Below are positions 17,631-27,182 of a DNA stretch of 64,000 nt, piece after piece. Each line of letters begins with the position of its first letter. The first letter of the stretch is position 1. The DNA comes from Gammaproteobacteria bacterium (lineage in GTDB: Bacteria > Pseudomonadota > Gammaproteobacteria > UBA4575): the NCBI GenBank assembly GCA_028279275.1, contig JANQOB010000002.1, forward strand, positions 62,001-126,000, in the 5' to 3' direction. The translations under genes were made by a program, and so were the position numbers. The notes beneath the pieces are model-generated. The model was not told the DNA's origin. It did no database searches and saw only the letters and a list, made by a program, of their open reading frames with translations.

Positions 17631-18674
17631 ATGACTTTTAACAATTTAAATATTAATTGGGGGCATGCTATTGCAATTGCTGCCTTGTTTATTGTTCCTA
17701 TGGTGGCGACAGAATATTGGATGTCTGTAATTGTGCTACCAGTTTTGATACTTGCGTTGGCAGGTATCGGTGTGAACTTTTTAACGGGATATGCAGGTCA
17801 GGTTACTTTAGGTGCAGGTGGCTTTATGGCGGCTGGCGGATATTTTATGTTCGCATTTGCTATGCATGGAGATATTCGATCTTTTCCTCTCGCATTGCTA
17901 CTAGCTGGTCTCGCTACAGCGTTTGTAGGCGTTTTATTTGGTATTCCAAGCGCCCGTATCAAAGGCTTTTATGTAATGGTGACAACGCTTGCAGCACAGT
18001 TTTTTCTTAGTTGGCTCTTTATAAAAGTTCCTTGGTTCTATAACTATAATGAAGTACCAAACGTCACGTTGCCACCCATGACATTATTTGGGTTTGATAT
18101 TAATGATGACCCGGTAGTGAAGTATTACTTCACACTAATTACGGTACTAGCGCTTACTTGGGTTGCAACATGCATTATACGAAGCCCAATAGGACGTAAT
18201 TGGATGGCAATTAGAGATATGGATACGGCTGCAGGTGTCATTGGTATTAACGCTATAAAATATAAAATTATTGCGTTTGCGGTAAGTAGCTTTTTTATAG
18301 GTATTGCTGGTGCGTTTTGGTGTTTTATCTTTCTTGGAACCGCAAGTGTTCGAAGTTTTACTATTGAACGATCCTTTCAGATTTTATTTATCATTATTGT
18401 TGGTGGAATGAGTTCAATCCGTGGTAACTATATTGGTGCAGCTTTTATATTTTTACTTCCTATTTTAATTGATTACTTAGTAAAAACGTTTTTAGGCCCT
18501 ATTTTAGGAGGTAGCTTAGATTCCGCTACATTATCAAATATCAATAAAATAATTTTCGGAGTTCTGATCATATTCTTCTTAATTAAAGAACCAGAAGGAA
18601 TAGACAAAATGGTTCGTGATTTTACTAGCCGATTTAAAAATCGACCATTAACAGTAAAACAAAATAAAACATAA
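17631..18674 (+). CDS. Branched-chain-type ABC importer, permease 2 (LivM-like)
   Basis: A 347-residue permease with about nine to ten hydrophobic segments. LivM markers are the N-terminal NFLTGYAGQVTLGAGGFMA block, the RIKGFYVMVTTLAAQFFLSW block and the late IVGGMSSIRGNYIGAAF. The stop codon overlaps the start of the LivF-like gene by one base (TAATG), showing tight coupling. Confidence 0.92.
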   Translation: MTFNNLNINWGHAIAIAALFIVPMVATEYWMSVIVLPVLILALAGIGVNFLTGYAGQVTLGAGGFMAAGGYFMFAFAMHGDIRSFPLALLLAGLATAFVGVLFGIPSARIKGFYVMVTTLAAQFFLSWLFIKVPWFYNYNEVPNVTLPPMTLFGFDINDDPVVKYYFTLITVLALTWVATCIIRSPIGRNWMAIRDMDTAAGVIGINAIKYKIIAFAVSSFFIGIAGAFWCFIFLGTASVRSFTIERSFQILFIIIVGGMSSIRGNYIGAAFIFLLPILIDYLVKTFLGPILGGSLDSATLSNINKIIFGVLIIFFLIKEPEGIDKMVRDFTSRFKNRPLTVKQNKT

Positions 18675-19447
18675 TGTCAGCTGAAGAAAAGATAATTTCG
18701 TCTGAAATTTTATCGGTTGAAGGTATCGAGGTAATTTATGATGAATCGATCCTTGGTGTTTCAGATATTTCACTAAAAGTTCTTAAAGGTGAAATCGTTG
18801 CAATTTTGGGTGCAAATGGGGCAGGCAAGAGCACTACAATGAAAGCCATTTCAGGTATAGCAGTAACAGAGCGTGCGAGAGTTAGTAAAGGAGATATTAA
18901 ATTCAAAGGTAATAGTGTTTTGAATATTGCTCCTCACAAGCTGGCTCATAAAAACATAGTTCATGTGTTGGAAGGCAGACGAGTGTTTGAGCATTTAACT
19001 GTAGAAGAAAATCTTAAGTCAGGCACTTTTTTGCATCGACCTACCAGAGCACAAATGAATTCCGAAATTGATCAAATTTATCATTGGTTTCCTAGATTAA
19101 AAGATAAAAGAAAAACGCTAGCAGGGCTGACATCTGGTGGGGAACAGCAAATGTTAGCCATAGGACGTGCTTTACTTACAAAGCCGGAATTAGTCTTGCT
19201 CGATGAGCCTTCAATGGGATTAGCACCAATATTAATGCAAGAGATATTTTCAATCATCAGTCAATTAAATAAAGAAAATGACGTTTCATTTTTAGTTGCT
19301 GAGCAAAATATCCATCTTTCATTACGTCATGCACACAGGGCTTATCTTATTGAAAGCGGGAAGGTGGCTTTATCTGGAACTGCGAAAGAATTATCTGCAA
19401 GAGAGGACTTGCATCAAATCTACTTAGGCGTAGAAGAAGTATTGTAA
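18674..19447 (+). CDS. Branched-chain-type ABC importer, ATPase 2 (LivF-like)
   Basis: A 257-residue ATPase with Walker A GANGAGKST (about 46-54), signature LTSGGEQQMLAIGRAL and Walker B LVLLDEPSMGLAP. It overlaps the LivM-like gene by one base and ends this transcription unit. The matching binding protein is encoded separately, after the GMC genes. Confidence 0.92.
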   Translation: MSAEEKIISSEILSVEGIEVIYDESILGVSDISLKVLKGEIVAILGANGAGKSTTMKAISGIAVTERARVSKGDIKFKGNSVLNIAPHKLAHKNIVHVLEGRRVFEHLTVEENLKSGTFLHRPTRAQMNSEIDQIYHWFPRLKDKRKTLAGLTSGGEQQMLAIGRALLTKPELVLLDEPSMGLAPILMQEIFSIISQLNKENDVSFLVAEQNIHLSLRHAHRAYLIESGKVALSGTAKELSAREDLHQIYLGVEEVL

Positions 19448-19838
19448 AGGATTATTACATTAAAATAATTTATTCTTTTTTTATATATTCAAGTTTTTTC
19501 ATTGTAAAAACTTATATTTAAATATTTGGCCTTATCTATAACAATCAATTTTACAAGCAACTAATTGAGTATGCCTTTTATAAACTATGAAACAAAAAAT
19601 TAGTTTTTTCGAAATTAATTATATACCTTTTAATGTTAAGGTTTTTTCTTAGGGTAATTATGAAGGGCTGGCACTAACACTTTAGGGTGAATTTAGCTTA
19701 GTCAGATCGCACTTATTAGTCATTGAACTAATGTGGATATACGTCAAGATATCCTAAAAATCCCTCAAAATAACTAGAAATTAGAGGAGTGTCTTGTTTA
19801 GATTTAGCTAAGCAATTCATAAAAAAAAGAGGAGTAAT
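19448..19838. other. Intergenic promoter region of the GMC operon
   Basis: A 391-base AT-rich gap with no gene. The left half (19450-19640) shows nothing recognisable. The right half carries the shared operator (19704-19732), and an AGAGGAG ribosome site precedes the GMC start codon at 19839. Confidence 0.5.
19704..19732. promoter_or_regulatory. Shared operator candidate upstream of the GMC dehydrogenase operon
   Basis: Identical over 29 bases to 14153-14181, with the inverted-repeat core TTAGTCATTGAACTAA. Weaker similarity extends over about 19675-19750 (CTTTAGGGTGA, ATACGTCAAGATA). It lies 106 bases before the GMC start codon, so both oxidation operons probably answer to the same regulator. 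Confidence 0.7.
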
Positions 19839-21488
19839 ATGGCATCTAAAGGAAAACTATCGGAAGAGTTTGATGTTTTAATTATTGGCTCAGGTCCTTC
19901 AGGTTCTGTAGCCGCAAAATGGATGACTGAAGCTGGTATGTCTGTGGTTCTCCTGGAACAAGGGGATTGGGTAGACCCAGGGGATTATCCAGGCGATAAA
20001 CCCGAATTTGAACTTGCAGGTGGCAAGCAATGGCATCCGGCACCCAATTTTCGTGATCATGAACGTGATTATCCTATCAACACAAAAGAGAGTGATGTTG
20101 AGCCGTTAATGGCTTCTGCTGTCGGAGGAAGTGCGACAATATTTGGTGGGCACTGGGTATCTTTTTTACCTTCTGATTTCCGCGTTAAAACATTAGACGG
20201 CGTTGCAGATGATTGGCCATTTACATATGAAGACCAGTTGCCTCATCTTTTAGCAGTAGAACACGCACTTGGTATTTCGGGTACAGCCGGAAATACAGCC
20301 TATCCTCCTCAAGGTTCATATCCAACACCAAACATTCCTATTGGTAAAGTTGGTAATAAATTGGCATCAGGTCTAGACAAGTTAGGTTGGCATTGGTGGC
20401 CAGGTCCTAACGCGATGCCATCTATTCCATACAACGGTCTGAACCCTTGTGCTCGACGCGGTACATGTATGTTTGGATGCAATGAAAAAGCAAAATGGTC
20501 TCCTGATTTAAATTTTATCCCTGAGTCAATTAAAGGCGGTCTAAAGTTAATACCAGGCGCTCGTGTTCGTGAGATTGAGTACAACGATGACAAACAGCGA
20601 GTTACAGGAGCAATTTATATTGACCGTAATGGTCGTGAACGCCGCCAGTTAGCAAAAACTGTAATAGTTTGCGGAAACACAATTGGTACACCTCGTATCT
20701 TATTAAATTCCAAATCTAAAACTTTCCCTGACGGGTTAGCAAATAATTCAGGACTTGTTGGAAAGCGTTTGATGATGCATCCGTTTGGTTTAGTCATGGG
20801 ACATTTTGATGAAGATTTAGAAAGTTGGCGTGGACCATCTGGAATGCTAATCGAAACGATGGAATTTTATGAAACAGATGAAAGCCGTGGGTTTGTGCGT
20901 GGTGCAAAATGGGGAGGCATGTCTGGCGGGGGTCCTTTAAGCACAAAAGGCTTTGTGGGATCAGAAGTTTTTGTTGATGGTGGAAAAATCGAAGATGCAT
21001 GGGGCGTTAATTGGCACCAGATGATGGATAGAAGATTTGGTCGAACTGGTCTTTATGCAATTATTGGTGAAGATCTTCCAGAGGAATCTAATGCCGTTAC
21101 AATCGATGATGATTTAGTGGATTCCGACGGTATACCCGCACCAAAGGTAGTTTACAAAACATCCGAAAACTCAACACGCTTACTTGATTTCCATAGTGCA
21201 CGCGCTGAAGAAGCCATGTTGGCAGCAGGTGCAATTGAAACACAAGTTTGTCCACAGATGCGTGAATCAGGATGGCATCTTCTCGGCACCTGCACAATGG
21301 GATTGGATAGAGAAAAATCTGTTGTGAACGAATGGGGCCAAGCGCACGATGTGCCAAATCTTTTCATATTTGATGGTAGCACTTTCCCAACTTCTGGTGG
21401 TGCTAATCCAACTGCGACCATCATGGCAGTCGCGCATCGCCAAACTATGCATATGATTAACGAACGTAGAAATGTGGAGACTGCATAA
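19839..21488 (+). CDS. GMC-family FAD-dependent dehydrogenase, large subunit
   Basis: A 549-residue flavoprotein of the gluconate/fructose/alcohol dehydrogenase branch of the GMC family. The FAD-binding motif is LIIGSGPSGSVAA (about 14-26). Cys204, Cys210 and Cys214 (PCARRGTCMFGCNEKAK) form the motif that holds an Fe-S cluster in bacterial FAD-glucose dehydrogenases. The C-terminal domain has the catalytic His (SGWHLLGTCTMG) and NPTATIMAVAHR. It oxidises a CH-OH group to a carbonyl. There is no signal peptide. The small subunit follows with a 1-base overlap, and no cytochrome subunit is present. Confidence 0.88.
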   Translation: MASKGKLSEEFDVLIIGSGPSGSVAAKWMTEAGMSVVLLEQGDWVDPGDYPGDKPEFELAGGKQWHPAPNFRDHERDYPINTKESDVEPLMASAVGGSATIFGGHWVSFLPSDFRVKTLDGVADDWPFTYEDQLPHLLAVEHALGISGTAGNTAYPPQGSYPTPNIPIGKVGNKLASGLDKLGWHWWPGPNAMPSIPYNGLNPCARRGTCMFGCNEKAKWSPDLNFIPESIKGGLKLIPGARVREIEYNDDKQRVTGAIYIDRNGRERRQLAKTVIVCGNTIGTPRILLNSKSKTFPDGLANNSGLVGKRLMMHPFGLVMGHFDEDLESWRGPSGMLIETMEFYETDESRGFVRGAKWGGMSGGGPLSTKGFVGSEVFVDGGKIEDAWGVNWHQMMDRRFGRTGLYAIIGEDLPEESNAVTIDDDLVDSDGIPAPKVVYKTSENSTRLLDFHSARAEEAMLAAGAIETQVCPQMRESGWHLLGTCTMGLDREKSVVNEWGQAHDVPNLFIFDGSTFPTSGGANPTATIMAVAHRQTMHMINERRNVETA

Positions 21489-21919
21489 TGGATAAGCTGA
21501 ATGATGAAGATAGAAAAACGTTCGCAGTATTAGCAGATTATCTTATTCCTGAATATGGTAATAAGCCAAAGGCTACTGCAGTTGGTGTTCATCAAGAATT
21601 GCTAGATAAGGTTTTAGCAGTTCGACCAGATCTTTCTACAGATTTTATACGTGGTGTGCGTTTTGCAGCAGGGAATGATGTTTCAGATGCATTGAATACA
21701 TTAAATAAGGACGACCGAATTGCATTTGATGCAATTACGCTTGTAGCAACAGGTGGTTATTTGATGTCTGAAACAGTACGTGAAGCGATGGGTTATCCAG
21801 GGCAAGAGCCTGCACCTTATGATCCTCACGAAACCCCAGAGTATATGACGAATGGAATGCTTGAACGGGTGACATTACGAGGACCAATTTATCGACCAAC
21901 ACCGCGTGACGATGACTAG
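21488..21919 (+). CDS. GMC dehydrogenase small subunit (gluconate 2-dehydrogenase subunit 3-like)
   Basis: A 143-residue protein of the gluconate 2-dehydrogenase subunit 3 type (LNDEDRKTFAVLADYLIPEY opening, late EAMGYPGQEPAPYDPHE). In known enzymes this subunit carries a twin-arginine signal and chaperones the GMC subunit to the periplasm. Here the protein starts directly with the mature region and has no RR motif or hydrophobic segment, so the complex is probably cytoplasmic. It overlaps the large-subunit stop by one base. Confidence 0.82.
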   Translation: MDKLNDEDRKTFAVLADYLIPEYGNKPKATAVGVHQELLDKVLAVRPDLSTDFIRGVRFAAGNDVSDALNTLNKDDRIAFDAITLVATGGYLMSETVREAMGYPGQEPAPYDPHETPEYMTNGMLERVTLRGPIYRPTPRDDD

Positions 21920-21976
21920 AAATTAGTAATTACATATTTGGAGCAACATAAAATAAATGACAACAGTGAGGAAACT

Positions 21977-23320
21977 ATGATGAAACGAAAACTGATGGCT
22001 GGCGTGATTGCAATTGCGATTTCAGCTATATCACTATTTATACCTATACATGCGTTTGCTGAAACAGCGCAATTTGTGCCACTACCAACATATCGAGTCG
22101 GCCCTTATGCATCCAGTGGTGCTCCGTGGTTTGCTGGCGAGCGTGATTATTTTACATACATCAATGAAGTTGAAGGTGGAGTAAATGGCGTAAAATTAAA
22201 TGTTGAAGAATTTGAAACCGAATACAGCCCAGATCGTGCAGTAGAAGTTTATGAAAGAATCAAAGGTGGTAAAGACGGTTCACCAACAGCATTTTTCATG
22301 ACGCACTCTACACCTGCAACCTATGCTTTAGGACCGCGAGCTCGAAAAGATAAAATTCCATTATTTGATCCTGCGGGTGGGCGTTCTGAGTCACGTAATG
22401 GTCTTGTGTTTCCTTATGAATTTCCATTGTTATTTACCTTTTATAGTCAAGGCTCGGTTGCAATGTCGTTCATTGCGCAAGAAGAAGGTGGCTATGACAA
22501 GTTAAAAGGTAAAAAAATTGTTACGGTTTACCACGATTCTGGATATGGCCGCGCATCTCAAGAAGTAATGAAAAAGCTTTCTGCGAAATACGGGTTTGAA
22601 GATATTCAAATTCCTGTTGCCCATCCTGGTGAAGAACAGTCTGCTATTTGGCGTCAAGTACGTGGGTTAGCGCCTGATTGGATTGTTTTGCGTACCTGGG
22701 GAGTAATGACACCCGTCGCTATCAAAACAGCAAAACGCTTTGGCATGGATGCTAACAAAATGGTAGGAGATGTATGGGCTGGTTCAGAAGGTGATCTAAT
22801 TCCAGCGGGCGATGCTGCAATAGGTTATCACGCACTTGCTCCTTACCCTGGAGGAACTGATTTTGAAATCCACGAACGTTTACAAAAACACGTTTTAGAT
22901 ACAAACAAAACCAATTTAAGTGACAAATCACAATTTGGTTGGGTTTATTACAATATTGGTTTGGTTAATGCAGCGCTGGCGGTAGAAGGTATGCGATCAG
23001 CTATGTCAAAATTTGGTAACCGACCTATAAATGGTGAAGAGATGCGCTGGGGCTTAGAAAACATGGTCATTGATCAAGCTAGATTGGAGGAACTTGGCAT
23101 GGTTGGTTTGTTACAAGAGCTGAATGTAACTCCTGAGGACCATGAAGGCGGTGGTGCAGCTCGAGTCCAAGAATGGAATGGCCAAGGTTTTGATCTTGTA
23201 TCGGATTGGATCCAAGCAGACCAAGAAATCATTACACCACTTATTGAGGAAGTTGCGGCTTCGTATGCTGAAGAGAATGAAATAACTCCTCGCGATCCAA
23301 ACGACCCTCATAACTTTTAG
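21977..23320 (+). CDS. Branched-chain-type ABC importer, periplasmic binding protein (LivK-like)
   Basis: The frame opens at 21938, but the ATG at 21977 is chosen: GAGG lies 5-6 bases before it and the protein then starts with a clean signal peptide (MMKRKLMAGVIAIAISAISL to HAFA). The mature part is a two-lobed type-I binding protein (Peripla_BP_6), about 420 residues. It captures the substrate for the LivGHMF-like importer 2.5 kb upstream. It shares a transcript with the GMC genes, which links the imported compound to the dehydrogenase. A clear terminator follows. Confidence 0.88.
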   Translation: MMKRKLMAGVIAIAISAISLFIPIHAFAETAQFVPLPTYRVGPYASSGAPWFAGERDYFTYINEVEGGVNGVKLNVEEFETEYSPDRAVEVYERIKGGKDGSPTAFFMTHSTPATYALGPRARKDKIPLFDPAGGRSESRNGLVFPYEFPLLFTFYSQGSVAMSFIAQEEGGYDKLKGKKIVTVYHDSGYGRASQEVMKKLSAKYGFEDIQIPVAHPGEEQSAIWRQVRGLAPDWIVLRTWGVMTPVAIKTAKRFGMDANKMVGDVWAGSEGDLIPAGDAAIGYHALAPYPGGTDFEIHERLQKHVLDTNKTNLSDKSQFGWVYYNIGLVNAALAVEGMRSAMSKFGNRPINGEEMRWGLENMVIDQARLEELGMVGLLQELNVTPEDHEGGGAARVQEWNGQGFDLVSDWIQADQEIITPLIEEVAASYAEENEITPRDPNDPHNF

Positions 23321-23362
23321 AGGTACTCTGTAGTAGCAAATTGCTATTTACACTCCTGAATT

Positions 23363-23391
23363 GGGCCGTATGTTTATGCGGCCCTTTTTTT
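23363..23391 (+). terminator. Rho-independent terminator after the binding-protein gene
   Basis: A GC-rich stem GGGCCG/CGGCCC (23363-23368 and 23379-23384) with a 10-base loop is followed by seven T residues. It ends the GMC-LivK transcript and separates it from the ETF operon. Confidence 0.88.
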
Positions 23392-23460
23392 GAATAGAGC
23401 TATTCTGAATTGATGGTAGCAATTAAAATTAAAGTAAATTTAAATTCTTGTTAAAAATAA

Positions 23461-24225
23461 ATGAAAGTTGTTGTAATTCTACGTTTAAATCCTGTGCTAA
23501 CAGATGAATTAGAACTCACAGAAGATGAAAGTGATATTGATCGAGAATGGATTGGATTAGAGATCAATCAATTTGATGACCAATCATTAGAGCAAGCCAT
23601 TCTACTAAAGGAATCGTCCGACGCACATGTAACTGCCATTGCAATAAAAGATGAAGGTGTTGAACGCTTATTGAAAACCGCGCTTGCTAAAGGAGTTGAT
23701 CAAGCACTACAAATTTCACTGGAAGAAATTGAAGATCGATCGTCACGAGCGTTAGCACCAATGTATGCTGCAGCAATTCGAGAATTGCAACCCGATGTTG
23801 TGATTGTAGGCGTTCTTTCTACTGATGATTTATTTGGTGAACTTGCACCTTATATTGCAGCTGATTTGGGATGGTCACAAGCAAGTGCAATATCAGATTT
23901 TCGTATCGAAGCAGATAAAATTATTGTTCGTCAAGAATACTCTGGAGGACGTGCAGCTTTACTTGAAATGGCAACTCCTGCAGTGGTGGGTCTGCAAACT
24001 GCAACACAACCACCACGTTATGTTGCTGGAAGTAAACTTCGAGACTTGTTAAAGGTCGAGATCCCAAATCTTTCTATTGATGTCGCACCAAATTTGGAAA
24101 AGGTAGGTAGCACGGAGCTTGCACTACCAGATCTTAGTGAAGGTGCAACTATGTTTGAAGGAGACACGGATGCAATTGCTGAACAAATTCATTCACTTTT
24201 ACAAGAAAAAGGATTTGCCTCATGA
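23461..24225 (+). CDS. etfB: Electron transfer flavoprotein beta subunit
   Basis: A 254-residue ETF beta subunit (MKVVVILRLNP opening; SDAHVTAIAIKD; ELQPDVVIVGVLSTDD; GWSQASAISD). ETF is a soluble FAD/AMP heterodimer that takes electrons from flavin dehydrogenases. Its stop overlaps the etfA start (ATGA). This pair is followed by a DgcB-like Fe-S protein rather than ETF-quinone oxidoreductase, which marks it as a pathway-dedicated ETF rather than the housekeeping one. Confidence 0.9.
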   Translation: MKVVVILRLNPVLTDELELTEDESDIDREWIGLEINQFDDQSLEQAILLKESSDAHVTAIAIKDEGVERLLKTALAKGVDQALQISLEEIEDRSSRALAPMYAAAIRELQPDVVIVGVLSTDDLFGELAPYIAADLGWSQASAISDFRIEADKIIVRQEYSGGRAALLEMATPAVVGLQTATQPPRYVAGSKLRDLLKVEIPNLSIDVAPNLEKVGSTELALPDLSEGATMFEGDTDAIAEQIHSLLQEKGFAS

Positions 24226-25181
24226 AAACACTTGTATACGTTGATCATGTAGATGGAGTTATAGCGGATGCAACATTTGAGCTTGTTGCACTTGCACAGA
24301 GTGTTGGTAGTTCGAGCGTGGAAGCATTAGTTTGTGCTGGTAACGAAGAAATTGTTGAAAAAGTTGCTGCACAATTGCCTGGAATTGAAAATGTGATTGC
24401 GGCAAGTAGCTCTGAATTTGAAAATTATTTACCAAATCTACACTTACAGTGTCTTAATGAAACCATTGAATTAAAGAATCCTGATCTTGTGTTACTTAGC
24501 TATAGCACTTCTGGAGTGGATATGGGAAGTGGTGCAGCGTATGCAAGCAATCTTCCGCTCGTTTGTTACGTCACTGAAATGACGATCGAAGCTTCAGAAA
24601 TGGTTACTGCTTCACAAGTATATGGCGGTAAGCTGGTGGCAAACGTAAAAACACCGCTCCCTGCAATTGCAGTTGTTATGCCAGGTGCGATCAAGTCAGA
24701 TCTTGCTAAAAAAGATACTACACCTGCAATAGAAACAATAACTACCCCGACCGATACCACAAATATAAAGGTGGTAGAAAGTCTTCAGCCTGAGTCTGGT
24801 GGAATCGATCTAACCAAAGCCGAGCGAATTGTATGTATCGGTCGTGCACTTGGTGGTACAGAAAAACTACCTATAGTTGAGGAATTAGCAAATACACTCG
24901 ACGCAGAGGTCGCTGGTTCTCGCCCCGTGATTGATGCAGGCTGGTTACCTAAAGCGCGTCAAGTTGGGAAATCAGGTACTAAAGTTAAACCTAAGCTTTA
25001 TTTAATGGCGGGTGTTTCTGGTGCGGCTGAGCATTTAGAAGGTATGTCAGATTCAGAATTAATCATTGCATTAAACTCTGATGAACAAGCGCCTATCTTT
25101 AGTAAGGCGCACTATGGTGCGGTATGTGACATGTTCCATGTATTGCCTGTATTAACTGAGCGTTTACAAAATAATAGTTAA
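24222..25181 (+). CDS. etfA: Electron transfer flavoprotein alpha subunit
   Basis: A 319-residue ETF alpha subunit. The C-terminal FAD domain is clear: VCIGRALGGTEKL, then EVAGSRPVIDAGWLPKARQVG, then LYLMAGVSGAAEHLEGM and IIALNSDEQAPIFSKAHYG. It overlaps etfB by 4 bases and precedes the Fe-S gene by 5 bases, so the three are one unit. Confidence 0.92.
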   Translation: MKTLVYVDHVDGVIADATFELVALAQSVGSSSVEALVCAGNEEIVEKVAAQLPGIENVIAASSSEFENYLPNLHLQCLNETIELKNPDLVLLSYSTSGVDMGSGAAYASNLPLVCYVTEMTIEASEMVTASQVYGGKLVANVKTPLPAIAVVMPGAIKSDLAKKDTTPAIETITTPTDTTNIKVVESLQPESGGIDLTKAERIVCIGRALGGTEKLPIVEELANTLDAEVAGSRPVIDAGWLPKARQVGKSGTKVKPKLYLMAGVSGAAEHLEGMSDSELIIALNSDEQAPIFSKAHYGAVCDMFHVLPVLTERLQNNS

Positions 25182-25186
25182 TTAGC

Positions 25187-27169
25187 ATGACAGTGTCTCA
25201 CACCCTAGTTATTTGGTGTTTAACTATTGGTGCTTTAATCATAGCCGGGTGGCGAGCATGGTATCGGTTCCGCCCATTATTGCATGCACAACCTCTTAAC
25301 CGAACGGATCAACCTTGGGTTCGACTCAAAGGTGTTTTTGGCGATGTAGGTCTCCATAGAAGATTATTAAAGTTTAGTTATTCAGGTGTTTTACATCTGA
25401 TGATATTCATTAGTTTTCTAGTCTTATTCACTGCAATTATACAAGCCTTTGGCTCAGGTTTATTTCCTGGATTTAGTTTGGAACCTATTGGTGGTGAAAC
25501 CTGGATAGCTTTATTGCAAGAAATTTTTGCAGGTGTAATGTTTTTAGGTGTTGGCATGGCGGTGTGGCAACGTTACGTCAAGAAACCGGAGCGTTTTAAA
25601 GGTTCAAAAAAAAGCGATGCAACAATTATATATGTCTTAATTATAGCCATTGTTGTGACCATGTTATTTGAGTTCGGCTCACAAATCGCTTTTAAAGGTG
25701 GTCAGTATAATCAGTTTCGACCCATTTCTTCATTTATTGCATCTATTCTAGTTAACTTTGGTGTAATTGATTCTATAGCGCAAACTACAGCAGTATTTTT
25801 TTATTGGGCACATGTATTAGCGATTCTTGCTTTCTTGATTTATATCCCTGGGTCAAAACATCGTCATATGTTCACGGTAATGCCCAACATTTTTTTTAGG
25901 CCATTAACACCAAAGGGAGCACTGCCTGCGCCCCCTGTTGATCTAGTAGAGGAAGGGAAAAGTAAAACGGTTGAGAAGTTTGAGGATTTCACCTGGAAAG
26001 ATTTATTTGACACATTATCTTGTACGGAGTGTGGTCGTTGTCAACATGTTTGTCCTGCTCATGCATCTGGATCCCCATTAAGTCCAAAAACATTAATAAT
26101 GGATTTGCGAGATGGTCTATTAACCGACGAAGGTTTAATGGATGCAGCGTATTCATTACCTATCGCTGGGGGAACTATTAAAGAAGAAACATTATGGTCA
26201 TGCACAACCTGTCGCGCGTGTATGGAAGTTTGTCCTGTGCATATTGAACATGTTCCTAAAATTGTTCAGCTCAGACGTTCGTTAGTAGAGCGCGGAGAAA
26301 TAGAGCCCATGTTGCAAACCACATTAACAAGTTTCCAATCGCATGGAAATTCATTTGGTAAGCCAGCTAAACAACGAGCACGTTGGACCAAAGGTTTGAG
26401 TTTTAAAATTAAAGATGCGCGTAAACAAGCAGTTGATATTTTATGGTTCGTAGGCGACTTTGCGAGTTTTGATCCGCGCGTTCAAAAGTTAACACTTGCA
26501 TTAGGTGAATTGCTACATAAAGCGGGTGTAGATTTCGGAATCTTATTTGATGGTGAACACAACAGTGGTAATGATGTTCGTCGCACAGGCGATGAAGGGC
26601 TTTTTGAAATGCTGGCACACCATAACATTAATGAACTTGATTCTTGTGAGTTCAACCGGATTTTAACCTCTGATCCTCATACATTGAATGCATTGGGATC
26701 TGAGTATCGATCTTTGGGGGCTAACTATAAAGTGGTTCATTATTCACAGTTTTTGTGGGAATTAGTAAATGAAGGAAAGCTTAAAATAAAGAACACAAGT
26801 TCAAACACCGTGACCTATCACGATCCTTGTTATTTAGGACGATATAACGGCGGCTTTGATTCACCCAGAAATCTAATTACCTCATTAGGGTACCAGTTAC
26901 ATGATATGGGGCGTTGCCGTGAAAACAGTTTTTGTTGTGGTGCAGGAGGTGGGCGGATTTGGATGGATGACTCAGGTATGGAAGAACGCCCGAGTGAAAA
27001 TCGTATAAAAGAAGCACTTGCACTCGGTGATGTAGATCAATTCATTGTAGCTTGTCCAAAAGATGTAGTGATGTACAACGCCGCAGTGCAAACGCTCGGT
27101 ATGGAAGAAAAAATTATCGTACGTGATTTAACTGAATTAGTTACTGCAGCGATTGATGATTCACCATAA
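25187..27169 (+). CDS. Membrane Fe-S oxidoreductase linking ETF to the quinone pool (DgcB-like)
   Basis: A 660-residue protein. The N-terminal 230 residues hold about five membrane segments like the gamma subunit of nitrate reductase. Two 4Fe-4S motifs follow (CTECGRCQHVCP and CTTCRACMEVCP, about 283-360). The C-terminal part is a heterodisulfide-reductase-type CCG region (HDPCYLGRYNGG and FCCGAGGG). DgcB of Pseudomonas has this plan and pairs with a dedicated EtfAB in dimethylglycine breakdown. The likely role is electron transfer from reduced ETF to quinone. A GMC flavoprotein or an acyl-CoA dehydrogenase elsewhere could be the source. Confidence 0.85.
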   Translation: MTVSHTLVIWCLTIGALIIAGWRAWYRFRPLLHAQPLNRTDQPWVRLKGVFGDVGLHRRLLKFSYSGVLHLMIFISFLVLFTAIIQAFGSGLFPGFSLEPIGGETWIALLQEIFAGVMFLGVGMAVWQRYVKKPERFKGSKKSDATIIYVLIIAIVVTMLFEFGSQIAFKGGQYNQFRPISSFIASILVNFGVIDSIAQTTAVFFYWAHVLAILAFLIYIPGSKHRHMFTVMPNIFFRPLTPKGALPAPPVDLVEEGKSKTVEKFEDFTWKDLFDTLSCTECGRCQHVCPAHASGSPLSPKTLIMDLRDGLLTDEGLMDAAYSLPIAGGTIKEETLWSCTTCRACMEVCPVHIEHVPKIVQLRRSLVERGEIEPMLQTTLTSFQSHGNSFGKPAKQRARWTKGLSFKIKDARKQAVDILWFVGDFASFDPRVQKLTLALGELLHKAGVDFGILFDGEHNSGNDVRRTGDEGLFEMLAHHNINELDSCEFNRILTSDPHTLNALGSEYRSLGANYKVVHYSQFLWELVNEGKLKIKNTSSNTVTYHDPCYLGRYNGGFDSPRNLITSLGYQLHDMGRCRENSFCCGAGGGRIWMDDSGMEERPSENRIKEALALGDVDQFIVACPKDVVMYNAAVQTLGMEEKIIVRDLTELVTAAIDDSP

Positions 27170-27182
27170 AAGATAATTTCAC

